DNA of 64,000 nt from contig CAMNGC010000002.1 in assembly GCA_946537885.1 (NCBI GenBank), positions 62,001 through 126,000 of the forward strand, read 5' to 3'. The stretch is from an uncultured Clostridia bacterium. Its GTDB lineage: Bacteria; Bacillota; Clostridia; Saccharofermentanales; Saccharofermentanaceae. Within the stretch, counting starts at the first letter, position 1; each line of letters opens with the position of its first letter. Shown one piece after another: positions 26,784 through 35,900 of the stretch. The notes beneath the pieces are model-generated. The model did not search any database. It was given only the letters and a program-made list of their open reading frames with translations, and had not been told where the DNA came from. The position numbers and the translations under genes are program-made.

Positions 26784-27443
26784 TCAGCTGTGCTTATCAG
26801 TTACGATCAGGAACAGCTCTCCCTGCTTAACCGAAAGTCCTATGGAAGACGCAGCGGGAATAGGACAATTACTTACCGTGAGGCTCGAACCACCCTCAAT
26901 AGTTGCATCTTCCAAGGCATAAGACAGGTTTCTTGTGCTAACACCTGTTGCTTTGCTGTTCATATCCGCAAGGATAAGGGAAACCGAAAGATCATCCGGC
27001 CTGTTCAGCCCGTCAAGGCAGACTGTCTCAGGACCTGACAGCGGAATGATATCTGTGACACCATCTGTCATGCTTATCTTCCGTCCTGCCATATGTTGTT
27101 TCATGGATATCTGCATATTTGCCATAACATGATCTATACGCCCCTCAATCGTGCAGACAAGTAAGATCTCGTCATCTTCATCAACCATATCGAAAGCAAG
27201 CTCAGTATCCGTTTTGTCCTTCTTAACCGGGAAGAGCCGGAGCGGAATCTCAGAAGCTTTGATCTGTTCAAGGCTCTCCTGAGATATAGAATCCATATCA
27301 CCTACAACAAGATCAGGCAGGAGCCCGTGAGACAAAGCAAAATCCGCTCCACTGTCGGCACAGATCAAGCGGTCACAAGAAGATGCAACAAGAGCAGCTG
27401 CATCGTAGATATGAGGGCCTCCGGCGATTATACAGACTCGCAT
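26784..27443 (-). CDS. thiN: Thiamine pyrophosphokinase
   Basis: A 219-residue enzyme that transfers pyrophosphate from ATP to thiamine. The N-terminal domain has CADSGADFAL near residue 28, VVGDMDSIS near 46 and PVKKDKTDTELA near 74, the metal and nucleotide motifs of the family. The C-terminal half is the beta-sandwich thiamine-binding domain, with TRNLSYAL and a final ELFLIV strand. It overlaps the rpe end by 16 bases and closes the def-to-thiN operon, as in Bacillus. Tandem terminators follow. Confidence 0.92.
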   Translation of the reverse strand: MRVCIIAGGPHIYDAAALVASSCDRLICADSGADFALSHGLLPDLVVGDMDSISQESLEQIKASEIPLRLFPVKKDKTDTELAFDMVDEDDEILLVCTIEGRIDHVMANMQISMKQHMAGRKISMTDGVTDIIPLSGPETVCLDGLNRPDDLSVSLILADMNSKATGVSTRNLSYALEDATIEGGSSLTVSNCPIPAASSIGLSVKQGELFLIVTDKHS

Positions 27444-28096
27444 GCCTTTGCCTTCAGTTCAACCGCGGCAGCTCCGGGATCTTCTTTACCGAAGCACGCA
27501 CTTCCTGCAACAAGTAAACTTGCACCGGCTGCATGAGCCTCGGCGATTGTCTTGAGGTTGATACCGCCGTCAACGGAAAGGATTGTATCGGCGCCGGCTT
27601 CATCGATCTTGGCACGGACTGCTGCGATCCTCTCGGTAGAGCCTTCAAGGTAGCTCTGTCCCCCGAAGCCGGGGCGCACAGACATCACCAGGATAAGATC
27701 CGCTTCAGAGACATAAGGAAAAACATTTTCGATAGGTGTATCAGGATGAATGGCAACACCGGCTTTTTTGCCGAGATCATGGATCTTCGATATCAGATCT
27801 GAGGGCTTATCTGAGCATTCAACGTGGAAAGTGATATAGTCAGAACCGGCGTCGGCAAAAGCTTCCAGATATTTCTCCGGGTTAGTTATCATGAGATGAG
27901 TATCGAAGATCATCTTGGAATACTTGCGTATGGATTTGATTACCGGGATACCGATCGAGAGATTAGGCACATAATGGCCGTCCATGACGTCAAGGTGCAG
28001 GAATCTGCACTCCTTTTCGACACTCTCGATATCTCTCATAAGGTATCCGAAGTCAGCCGACAAAAGCGACGGCGCGATCTCTAGCATATTATTCAT
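27428..28096 (-). CDS. rpe: Ribulose-phosphate 3-epimerase
   Basis: A 222-residue TIM-barrel enzyme of the pentose phosphate pathway that interconverts ribulose-5-phosphate and xylulose-5-phosphate. Family motifs are IAPSLLSADF near residue 6, HLDVMDGHYVPN near 34 (metal ligands), SVRPGFGGQSY near 140 and LSVDGGIN near 174. The start at 28096 is chosen for GGAGG 7 bases upstream; it overlaps the rsgA stop by 8 bases. An earlier long in-frame extension has no binding site and no homology. Confidence 0.95.
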   Translation of the reverse strand: MNNMLEIAPSLLSADFGYLMRDIESVEKECRFLHLDVMDGHYVPNLSIGIPVIKSIRKYSKMIFDTHLMITNPEKYLEAFADAGSDYITFHVECSDKPSDLISKIHDLGKKAGVAIHPDTPIENVFPYVSEADLILVMSVRPGFGGQSYLEGSTERIAAVRAKIDEAGADTILSVDGGINLKTIAEAHAAGASLLVAGSACFGKEDPGAAAVELKAKACESV

Positions 28097-29009
28097 ATTT
28101 CTTCCTCCCACTGTAATCATTACGTTTCGAGTATAATTCTTCATAGAATTCTTTATATCTTGCATATCTGTCCGGGTCCACACCACTGCCCAGAGCCTCA
28201 CGGACAGCACAATCCTTCTCATTTATATGACGGCAATCGTCATACTTACAACCATGAGATAGGCTTTGTATCTCTGGATAACCCAAAGCCACCTGATCAT
28301 ATTCAACACCGATATCGAAAAGATCCAGAGACGTAAAACCCGGAGTATCCGACATGAAGCCTTCACCGAATTCAAAGAGTTCCACGTGTCTTGTGGTGTG
28401 TTTCCCCCTCTTAAGTCTCTCGCTGACTTCGCCTACTTGCATGGCCTCATCATCAAGGATGTAGTTACAAAGCGTACTTTTTCCTACGCCGGAGGGTCCT
28501 GCAAATCCGGTAACTCCCTTCCCGGTCAGAGCCATAAGCTTTCTGCTGTCAGGCTTATTATCATGTGATGACTTAAAACAGGTATAGCCGCAGGCCGAGT
28601 ATATCTCGATAAGTTTGTCAGCCTGCTTAGGATCAAGATCTGCCTTGGTAAAGATAATGATCGGTTTAATATCCTTAAGCCTGCAGATGATGAGCATCTT
28701 ATCAAGAAGCTTCAGGTCGGGGATCGGATCACAGACAGCAAAAGTAAGCAACATGTTGCTCACATTTGCCAAAGGCGGTCTGATCAGAAGATTATGTCTC
28801 GGCTCTATCTTTTCCAATATAAACGGAATGTCCGGATCTCCGGTAGGTCCGTAACACACTTCGTCACCTACTGTCGGATTCATACCATGACCACGCCTTT
28901 TGACTCCGCCTCTGACAGCGCAGCTGACATATTCACCGGAAAGATGATCTCTTACGGTATATATTCCACCGACACCTTTGGTGATAATCCCCTTTTTATA
29001 ATGCTCCAT
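28089..29009 (-). CDS. rsgA: Ribosome small subunit-dependent GTPase A
   Basis: A 306-residue circularly permuted GTPase that helps the 30S subunit mature. An N-terminal OB fold comes first. The G4 motif TKAD (121-124) precedes G1 GPSGVGKST (171-179) and G3 DTPGF, the permuted order diagnostic of YjeQ/RsgA. A zinc site follows with Cys254, Cys259, His261 and Cys267. It lies between the PASTA kinase and rpe. In B. subtilis RsgA is a known PrkC substrate, which fits its position here. Confidence 0.95.
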   Translation of the reverse strand: MEHYKKGIITKGVGGIYTVRDHLSGEYVSCAVRGGVKRRGHGMNPTVGDEVCYGPTGDPDIPFILEKIEPRHNLLIRPPLANVSNMLLTFAVCDPIPDLKLLDKMLIICRLKDIKPIIIFTKADLDPKQADKLIEIYSACGYTCFKSSHDNKPDSRKLMALTGKGVTGFAGPSGVGKSTLCNYILDDEAMQVGEVSERLKRGKHTTRHVELFEFGEGFMSDTPGFTSLDLFDIGVEYDQVALGYPEIQSLSHGCKYDDCRHINEKDCAVREALGSGVDPDRYARYKEFYEELYSKRNDYSGRKKYE

Positions 29010-29021
29010 TAACCGCCCCGT

Positions 29022-31208
29022 TTACTGCTGGCCGGCGTTGGGATCCGGCTGCATATTAGGATCCTCGATCGGGATCGGGGTAGGAGTATCAGTCGGTACA
29101 GGTGTTGCCGTCGGTACAGGCGTAGGTGTAGGTGTAGGGGTTGCCGTCGCAGGCACAGGTGTCGGCGTATTAGTCGGCACAGGCGTAGGTGTAGGAGACG
29201 GCGTAGGAGTCGGTGTATCCGTGGGTGCCGGAACAAATACGGCTACTACTCTGTATGAATGATTCTCCTCTACTGCAAATCTGTAAGGACTTGAATAAGA
29301 TACCACATTACCAAAAGAATCCTGCCAGTGATCAAGCTTATAGCCTTCAGCCGGGGTTGCCGTCAGTTCAACGGTAGCACCGGGCTCATAAAGTCCGCCG
29401 CCGGTGACTGTTCCTGCCCCCTGAGTCTCTACGATTACCTCAACAGGCAAAGGAGTCGGCGTAGGTGTTGTACCTCTCAATGCATCCTCATGTGTACCAA
29501 CATACAGTCTGATGGAAGAATTTCTTGTAACCTCTGTATCAGGAGCCGGATCTGTCCTGATAACATATCGCTCAGCTTCAGGCAGAGCGGCAGCCTCCTC
29601 AGTCATTTCAACAGTTCCGGTAAGCTTAGCATTCTTAAGAGCCTCCTCGGCCTCCTGCAGATTCATTCCCTGCAGATTAGGAACGATCGTTTTATCTGAA
29701 GCATAGTAAATACCGATCGTCTGCCCTTCCTCAACTTCAGAATTGGCAGGCGGATCTGTTCTTATAACTGTACCTGCCTCAGCATCGCTGGCATTATCAG
29801 TGAAGAGCGCCGTCTCAAATCCCATGTTACGCAGGGAAGCAACAACAGCCGTGTATTCGAGTCCTGTATAATCTGCCAATGTAAACTTTTCAGGTGTATC
29901 AGGAAGCTTTGATACGGTCAGTCTAACAGTAGTAACACTGCTTCCGGGCTTAACAACAGTTCCTTCAGCAGGATTCTGCTCAAGGACGATACCCTCTTCG
30001 GTGTCTTCTGTCTCACGATAGTCTAACTTATAGTCAATATCATATTTCTTAAGCTCATCAACGACATCATCAGCTTTCTCACCCACATAGTTCTTGATCG
30101 TATAATCGTCATTCTGAGTAATCTCGGTTGCATTATTAAGAGACTTGACCACAAGCACGCCGAGACCGATCAGCACGCCGATGATACATACGACGATCAG
30201 TACAAGGATGATATTATCGCGGAATCTGGATCGTCTTCTCGCCTCTGCCGACTTCTCCAGATCACTTAATTTATCATAGCTGGGATCCTGGCGGAATGAC
30301 AGCTTAACATCATCATCAGACTTATCATCATAGGGTGTGGGCGTATTATTGATCACACCGTAAACACCGTTTGGATCCACCATAAGCGCATCCAGCTCGG
30401 TAACCATCTGACGCATGGATGTATAGCGCCTCTCCGGGATCTTCTGCATACACTTCTGAATAATGGCATCAAGTCCCTGAGGAATATCAGGAACAAAAGA
30501 CGATGCAAGCGGCGGTTTCTCCTGCAGGTGCTTAACTGCGATGGCTACATTGGAATCTCCGTCAAAAGGCACTCTTCCGGTTACCATCTCAAAAAGCATT
30601 ACGCCAACGGAATAGATATCTGACTGGGGGCCGACATTGCCGCCTCTCGCCTGTTCCGGTGAGAAATAATGAACCGAACCCATCGCACCGCCGGAACTCA
30701 TTGTTATAGTATTGCCTGTAGAGGCACGTGCAATACCGAAGTCTGTTATCTTGGCGATACGATCTCTGGAGATCAGGATATTTTGGGGTTTAATATCACG
30801 GTGAACGATGCCGTTCTTGTGGGCATATTCAAGAGCAAGACCAACCTGTATTACTATCGGTACTGCCACCTTCCAGTCCAGATGTCCGTTCTGATTGATC
30901 AGTTCCTTAACGGTTATACCGTCAACATACTCCTGAACGATATATCTGAAATTCCCCTCGTGACCTACGCCGAAGACCTTAACGATATTGGCGTGACTCA
31001 ACGAAGAAACGGCCTTTGCTTCTGTATCAAAACGTCTGATAAACTCTTCGTCGGTAGCAAATTCCGGTCTCATGATCTTAATTGCAACCTTAAGTCCGGT
31101 ATTGATGTCAGATCCGAGATAGACATTAGCCATTCCGCCTCTGCCTATCAGTTTTACTATCCTGTACTTACCGGCAAAAAGCATGCCTTCAGGTCCCTGT
31201 ATATTCAT
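29022..31208 (-). CDS. prkC: PASTA-domain Ser/Thr kinase with InlB-like and Thr-Pro C-terminal extension
   Basis: A 728-residue membrane kinase that senses muropeptides or lipid II outside and phosphorylates cytosolic proteins. The kinase domain spans about 12-275, with Lys44 (VAIK), HRDIKPQN at 136-143 and DFG at 156-158. A juxtamembrane region and one helix (332-354) follow, then three PASTA repeats (about 367-434, 440-503, 504-572). Unusually, after a TPTPTP linker there is a module at about 588-658 (VETQGAGTV, GATVELTATPAEGYKLDHW) like bacterial InlB B-type repeats. A Thr/Pro tail of about 50 residues ends the protein. It follows its phosphatase gene by 10 bases. Confidence 0.93.
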   Translation of the reverse strand: MNIQGPEGMLFAGKYRIVKLIGRGGMANVYLGSDINTGLKVAIKIMRPEFATDEEFIRRFDTEAKAVSSLSHANIVKVFGVGHEGNFRYIVQEYVDGITVKELINQNGHLDWKVAVPIVIQVGLALEYAHKNGIVHRDIKPQNILISRDRIAKITDFGIARASTGNTITMSSGGAMGSVHYFSPEQARGGNVGPQSDIYSVGVMLFEMVTGRVPFDGDSNVAIAVKHLQEKPPLASSFVPDIPQGLDAIIQKCMQKIPERRYTSMRQMVTELDALMVDPNGVYGVINNTPTPYDDKSDDDVKLSFRQDPSYDKLSDLEKSAEARRRSRFRDNIILVLIVVCIIGVLIGLGVLVVKSLNNATEITQNDDYTIKNYVGEKADDVVDELKKYDIDYKLDYRETEDTEEGIVLEQNPAEGTVVKPGSSVTTVRLTVSKLPDTPEKFTLADYTGLEYTAVVASLRNMGFETALFTDNASDAEAGTVIRTDPPANSEVEEGQTIGIYYASDKTIVPNLQGMNLQEAEEALKNAKLTGTVEMTEEAAALPEAERYVIRTDPAPDTEVTRNSSIRLYVGTHEDALRGTTPTPTPLPVEVIVETQGAGTVTGGGLYEPGATVELTATPAEGYKLDHWQDSFGNVVSYSSPYRFAVEENHSYRVVAVFVPAPTDTPTPTPSPTPTPVPTNTPTPVPATATPTPTPTPVPTATPVPTDTPTPIPIEDPNMQPDPNAGQQ

Positions 31209-31218
31209 TCACTACTCC

Positions 31219-31974
31219 TTATTTCCGCTCAGGTCTGACATATGCCAGAATGGCGGTGATATTGTCTCGGCTGCCCTTTTCCTCAGCCTTCTTTATTAAA
31301 TTGACGACACAGCCGTCAAGGTTGTTGTGTTTCTTAAGACAATCAGATATCTCATGATTCTCCAAAACGGAATAAACTCCGTCGGTGCATAAGAGCACCA
31401 GATCACCATAAATTATATTATAACAATAAATATCGGGGATAATAAAGGCATTAACCCCAAGGGATCTTACCAAAATACTCTTTCCGGGATGAGTTTTGGC
31501 TTCCTGTTCCGTTATAGACTTGCTTTTCAGAAGCTCTGCGGTATATGTATGATCTCCCGTAAGCTGTGTAATCGCTGATCCGTGTATCAGATATGCCCTG
31601 CTGTCGCCAATGTGTGCGATAAACAGCCTGTTGCCTCTAATAAGGATACAGGTTAGGGTTGTCCCCATCCCCATAAGTTCTTTCTCATTGATAGCCTTGA
31701 TCAGTATATTGTAGTTAGATTTCTGATAGTAAGAAGTAGACTTTTCCTTAAACTTCTTGTAATCCAAATCATCCAAAGCTCCGGTTTTGGCATCCTTTTC
31801 GAAAAGATCCATAACCGTATCAACGGCGATCGACGCAGCGATCTCGCCTCCTTCTGCACCGCCGATCCCGTCAGCGAGCACCATAAGCGTCAGGTCACCG
31901 ATAGTCTTAACGGCATACCTGTCTTCGTTATTGATACGCGTATTACCTTTCTCAGAACCGCAGGCAATCTCCAT
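31219..31974 (-). CDS. stp: PP2C-type Ser/Thr protein phosphatase
   Basis: A 251-residue PPM phosphatase that reverses PrkC phosphorylation. The family's metal-binding motifs are present: RINNEDRY near residue 14, VLADGIGGAEGGEIAA near 33, AHIGDSRAYL near 118, CTDGVYSVL near 190, and SRDNITAILAYV at the end. It is a normal length with no membrane segment. The ATG overlaps the rlmN stop as TAATG, and the kinase follows 10 bases later. The pair is a conserved signalling module in Firmicutes. Confidence 0.95.
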   Translation of the reverse strand: MEIACGSEKGNTRINNEDRYAVKTIGDLTLMVLADGIGGAEGGEIAASIAVDTVMDLFEKDAKTGALDDLDYKKFKEKSTSYYQKSNYNILIKAINEKELMGMGTTLTCILIRGNRLFIAHIGDSRAYLIHGSAITQLTGDHTYTAELLKSKSITEQEAKTHPGKSILVRSLGVNAFIIPDIYCYNIIYGDLVLLCTDGVYSVLENHEISDCLKKHNNLDGCVVNLIKKAEEKGSRDNITAILAYVRPERK

Positions 31975-33020
31975 TATTCCTTCTCCTCCGACTCCAGGCC
32001 CCTTCTCAGCTGTCCGCAGGCCGCCATAATGTCGCTCCCCATCTCTCTTCTCAAGGTTGCATTAAGGCCCCTTGCTGCCAAGGCTTTCCTGAATACATCT
32101 ATCCTCTTAGGTCTGCAGCGTTTATAAGGGCTGCCGTCAAACTCATTTGCAGCGATCAGATTGATATGGCAATTAAGGCCTCTGAGAAGCGCCGCCAGCT
32201 CATCTGCACATGCCAAGGTATCATTCACTTCATCGAAAAGAGAATATTCAAAAGTGATCCTTCTTCCGGTAGCCTTCACATAATCCCTGCACGCATCTAT
32301 CAATTCTCTTACCGTATAGTGAGCCGGAACCGGCATCAGTTCACGTCTCAATTCATCATTAGGCGCATGAAGAGATATAGCCAGATTTATCTGTGATTTA
32401 AGCGCAGTAAATTCTTTGATCCTCGGCACAAGGCCGCAGGTCGACACGGTTATATGTCTTGCTCCGAGACCAAAGCCGTCAGGATCAGTGATTATTTCGA
32501 AGAAATCCATAAGATTCTTGTAATTATCGAAAGGCTCTCCTATTCCCATAACTACAACGCTTCTGATCTTCTCCCCCATTTCTCTCTGTGAGAGGATGAC
32601 CTGACCGAACATCTCACCTGCAGTCAATGATTTGCCGAAACCCGCATGAGCCGAAGCACAGAATGTGCATCCCATCTTACAGCCTGCCTGCGACGATATA
32701 CATACGGAGAGTCCGGTTTTATAACGCATTACGACTGTCTCAATAATGTTGCCGTCATGAAGCAGGTATACAAACTTAACAGTTCCGTCTATCTGAGATA
32801 CAAACTTATGGATAACCGTCATGCCCTTCATGATAAAATCATTTTCGAGCGCCAGCTTGATATTATTAGGAATGTTAGTCATCTTGGCCGTGTCTATGAC
32901 ACCTGAAGCCAGCCATTTACTGATCTGACCTGCCCTGTAGGAAGGGAAACCCTTTTCCTTACACCAGCAAGACAGTTCGCTCTCCTTAAGATCAAGACAA
33001 AACCTACGATTATCCTTCAC
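31974..33020 (-). CDS. rlmN: 23S rRNA (adenine2503-C2)-methyltransferase
   Basis: A 348-residue radical SAM enzyme that methylates C2 of A2503 in 23S rRNA, and A37 of some tRNAs. The cluster motif is Cys114-x3-Cys118-x2-Cys121 (CKMGCTFC). The essential second-cysteine pair is Cys335 near the C terminus (MAACGQL) and Cys114's partner loop. The family's VVMGIGEPFDNYKN and ISLHAPNDELR follow. The start is a GTG at 33018-33020 with GGAG 6 bases upstream. It follows rsmB by 2 bases. Confidence 0.94.
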   Translation of the reverse strand: MKDNRRFCLDLKESELSCWCKEKGFPSYRAGQISKWLASGVIDTAKMTNIPNNIKLALENDFIMKGMTVIHKFVSQIDGTVKFVYLLHDGNIIETVVMRYKTGLSVCISSQAGCKMGCTFCASAHAGFGKSLTAGEMFGQVILSQREMGEKIRSVVVMGIGEPFDNYKNLMDFFEIITDPDGFGLGARHITVSTCGLVPRIKEFTALKSQINLAISLHAPNDELRRELMPVPAHYTVRELIDACRDYVKATGRRITFEYSLFDEVNDTLACADELAALLRGLNCHINLIAANEFDGSPYKRCRPKRIDVFRKALAARGLNATLRREMGSDIMAACGQLRRGLESEEKE

Positions 33021-33022
33021 GA

Positions 33023-34360
33023 TTATCTCCTAACAAGTCTGCCGACAAAGAATCCGTCACACAGATCTCTGTCCGGGAACAAAGTAATATATCCGCGGGC
33101 GGCATCAGCCGCTCGCTCACAATCAATTATAAGCTTAGCCGGCAAAAAAGGACTTATATCTTCTGCATAAAAATCATCATGGCTGTCAAGGAAAGCCTGC
33201 AGCATAGCCTCATTCTCGGCGCGGTTAAGTGTGCATGTGCTGTAGATCAGGCGACCGCCGGATTTAACATAGGAAGAAGCGGATTCAAGGATCGCTCTTT
33301 GGATGGGATAAAGCTCATTGATCCTGTCATAGGATAAAGTATGCCTGATATCCGGTTTACGCCCCAGAAGTCCCATGCCGCTACAAGGAACATCGGCAGT
33401 CACTATATCAAAGCCGGATTTTTCTCTCGGAAGAGTCCGAGCAATGTCAGTGCTGTCGGCTTCCATACAACTGATCCCGTGGATCCCCAATCTCTCGGCA
33501 TTTTGTTCTATCAGCTTAAGTCTGGATCTGTTTATATCAAGACATATGATCTCACACTGATCACCTGTAAGTTCCGCCATATGTGTCGCCTTGCCGCCGG
33601 GAGCCGAGCAGCAATCCAGTATCCTTTCTCCGGGCTTTGGATCCGCAATACGCGAAGCGAGCATCGCTCCCTCGCTCTGAACAAAATACTCTCCGCTTAC
33701 GAAGCTTCTTGATGTATCGATCCTGACACCGGGTGTCGGAGCTATAATTAATGCTTCCGGCATAAAATGGCCGTCGTGAACATCAAAGCCGTCGCGTTCA
33801 AGATCAGCCTTAACAGCTGTTCTGTTGGTAACGCAAGCATTATATCTGACTGTCAGTTCCGATGGCGTTAAGAAGCTCTTGCCGATAGAGATGGCATGAT
33901 CCTTGCCGTAACATTTCTTAAGGACGCCGTATAATTCCGGCTTAAGGGAGATAGCTACCTCAGGCCGGTAATTGGAGATATTTCTTTCTTCCTCCGAGGA
34001 GGCAGCAAGCTTACGCAGAACAGCATTTACAAAGCCTGCTGAACCCGGTCTGTATTTATGCGCCAATTCCACTGAAGTGCTTACAGCTGCATAGCTCGGC
34101 ACCTTCTCCGAGAACAGGATCTGCCAAGCTCCGAACCTTATTATTGTCCTGGTATATGGATCCATCTCCGGTATCGATTCACCACAAATATGTTTGATCA
34201 GAAAATCTATCGCGAAACAATATGTTATGGTTCCGTAGACAGCTGCCCTGGAGAAATCACTGACATTCTCGCCATTCATGATAAGGTTAGAGAAAGCGCC
34301 TTCTTCCAGGCACTCATACAGATAGTCTATACACTTTTCTCTATCAGCTGTTTGAGCCAT
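33023..34360 (-). CDS. rsmB: 16S rRNA (cytosine967-C5)-methyltransferase
   Basis: A 445-residue SAM-dependent rRNA methyltransferase. The N-terminal 140 residues form a NusB-like RNA-binding domain (FGAWQILFSEKVP, AGFVNAVLRKL). The C-terminal catalytic domain has the SAM motif DCCSAPGGKATHMAEL near 247, the ADVPCSGMGLLG loop with the catalytic Cys, and YSTCTLNRAENE with the second Cys. It sits 13 bases after fmt in the conserved def-fmt-rsmB-rlmN order. Confidence 0.94.
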   Translation of the reverse strand: MAQTADREKCIDYLYECLEEGAFSNLIMNGENVSDFSRAAVYGTITYCFAIDFLIKHICGESIPEMDPYTRTIIRFGAWQILFSEKVPSYAAVSTSVELAHKYRPGSAGFVNAVLRKLAASSEEERNISNYRPEVAISLKPELYGVLKKCYGKDHAISIGKSFLTPSELTVRYNACVTNRTAVKADLERDGFDVHDGHFMPEALIIAPTPGVRIDTSRSFVSGEYFVQSEGAMLASRIADPKPGERILDCCSAPGGKATHMAELTGDQCEIICLDINRSRLKLIEQNAERLGIHGISCMEADSTDIARTLPREKSGFDIVTADVPCSGMGLLGRKPDIRHTLSYDRINELYPIQRAILESASSYVKSGGRLIYSTCTLNRAENEAMLQAFLDSHDDFYAEDISPFLPAKLIIDCERAADAARGYITLFPDRDLCDGFFVGRLVRR

Positions 34361-34373
34361 GTTCTCTTATCCC

Positions 34374-35327
34374 TTAGCCAATAGGCTGCCCTACCTTATA
34401 GTTATGAGCGCAATCAACCGCTTTAAGTCGTTTACCGCCTTCATTCTGAAGTTCAAGGATCTTAAGGCAGCCTTCCTTACATTTTACGATCAGATCAGCC
34501 TTATGAGCCTTGACTACTATACCCGGCAAACTTCCTTCAGAGCCTTCTACAACAGAATCCGACAGAACCTTAGAATCATAGATCTTAAGCTTCTTGCCGT
34601 TATTTATAACAAAAGCGCCGGGCCATGAGCTTAAAGCTCTTACTTTGTTGTGTATCTCAAGAGCTGTAAGATCCCAGTTGAATTCAGCCTGTTCAGGACG
34701 TATGGGAGGGCTAAGCAACACTTCATCTTCATTCTGTTTAACAGCTTCTATCTTTCCCTCGATAAAATCCGGGATCATACTGATAAGAAGTTTACTTCCT
34801 CTGTCAGCCAGAAGAGCCATCAACTCGTCAGTATGTATATCAGGATCAATGGTTACTTCTTCCTTTACCAGTATATCGCCGGTATCCATTCCTGCATCCA
34901 TCCGCATAATAGTAACACCGGTAACGCTGTCTCCGTTTAAGATGGAATAATGTACCGGAGCAGCACCTCTGTATCTTGGCAGCAGTGAACCATGTACATT
35001 CAAAGGCCCGTACTTGGGGATATCAAGAACCGACTGTGGCAGGATCTTACCATAAGCCGCCGTGACAATAAGATCCGGCTTACATGAAGCGATCTTCTCA
35101 TAAGCCTCCTCGGTCTTCATGGAAAGGGGCTGATAAACCTCGATTCCTTCAGCGATTGCCGTAAGCTTTGCCGGCGGAGCTGTAATTATATGCTTACGAC
35201 CAACGGGTTTATCCGGTTGACATACTGCCAGCACCACATTATATCCGTCTTCGGCAAGCGCCTTCAGACATACGGACGCGAAGTCCGGCGTACCCATAAA
35301 TACAACTCTGATATTACTCTTATCCAT
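34374..35327 (-). CDS. fmt: Methionyl-tRNA formyltransferase
   Basis: A 317-residue enzyme that formylates initiator Met-tRNA using 10-formyltetrahydrofolate. The N-terminal domain has FMGTPDFASVCLKAL near residue 10 and the catalytic NVHGSLLPRYRGAAPVHYSILNGD segment near 107 with Asn and His. TIMRMDAGMDTGDIL, which contributes the Asp, follows. The C-terminal OB-type domain binds tRNA. It lies 6 bases after def, its functional partner, which later removes the formyl group. Confidence 0.96.
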   Translation of the reverse strand: MDKSNIRVVFMGTPDFASVCLKALAEDGYNVVLAVCQPDKPVGRKHIITAPPAKLTAIAEGIEVYQPLSMKTEEAYEKIASCKPDLIVTAAYGKILPQSVLDIPKYGPLNVHGSLLPRYRGAAPVHYSILNGDSVTGVTIMRMDAGMDTGDILVKEEVTIDPDIHTDELMALLADRGSKLLISMIPDFIEGKIEAVKQNEDEVLLSPPIRPEQAEFNWDLTALEIHNKVRALSSWPGAFVINNGKKLKIYDSKVLSDSVVEGSEGSLPGIVVKAHKADLIVKCKEGCLKILELQNEGGKRLKAVDCAHNYKVGQPIG

Positions 35328-35333
35328 CAGGTC

Positions 35334-35804
35334 TTATTCCTCGACAATGATCTTCCCGTCAACTGCCTTATCGGTGAACAATATGCCATTGAGATGATCA
35401 TTCTCGTGACAGATACATACAGCCAAAAGGCCTTCCGCCTCAAGTTCAAATTCCTCACCATTACGATTCAAGGCCTTAACTCTGATCTTGGCGGGACGTT
35501 CCACATCAGCATTCTTACCCGGAACGGAGAGACAACCCTCACAATAGATCTGGCTTCCCTCAGTATAAGTGATCTCCGGATTGATGAACTCAAGCTTACC
35601 GTGCTCATCACCGACATCGACAACAAAGACTCTTCTTAATACTCCTACCTGAGGAGCCGCTATACCGATGCCTCTGTTCTCGTAATACATCGTCTCAGCC
35701 ATATCATCAAGAAGAGTCAGGATCCTGGGGGTTATCTCATCTACAGGCCGACAGACCTTACGAAGGATCGGATCCCCCTCTAATACAACATTACGCATTG
35801 CCAT
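35334..35804 (-). CDS. def: Peptide deformylase
   Basis: A 156-residue metalloenzyme that removes the N-formyl group from nascent proteins. All three motifs are present: GIGIAAPQVG near residue 44, EGCLSVPG near 88 with the metal Cys, and HENDHLNG near 132, whose HExxH supplies two metal ligands. It begins the def-to-thiN operon behind a good promoter. An AAGGTG precedes the first ATG, and a second ATG two codons on is less well placed. Confidence 0.96.
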   Translation of the reverse strand: MAMRNVVLEGDPILRKVCRPVDEITPRILTLLDDMAETMYYENRGIGIAAPQVGVLRRVFVVDVGDEHGKLEFINPEITYTEGSQIYCEGCLSVPGKNADVERPAKIRVKALNRNGEEFELEAEGLLAVCICHENDHLNGILFTDKAVDGKIIVEE

Positions 35805-35865
35805 ATATATTCACCTTCCGAACTATTTTATTCAAGGCTATTATTTTACCATATATCAGCCGATG

Positions 35866-35895
35866 ATTACATTTTTAAGGGATTATTTCTATCAA
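35866..35895 (-). promoter_or_regulatory. Sigma-A promoter of the def-to-thiN operon
   Basis: On the minus strand TTGATA (35890-35895), 18 bases and TGTAAT (35866-35871) each differ from consensus at one base. The predicted start is near 35859, about 55 bases before def. The element lies in the gap between priA and def. Confidence 0.72.
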
Positions 35896-35900
35896 ACAGC

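Noticed and set aside
28097..28222. A 42-residue N-terminal extension of rpe
   Set aside because: It lies inside rsgA in another frame, and the internal ATG at 28096 has the only good ribosome binding site.
29038..29262. A Gly/Val repeat protein on the plus strand
   Set aside because: It is the mirror of the Thr/Pro-rich tail of the PASTA kinase; low-complexity codons produce the pattern.
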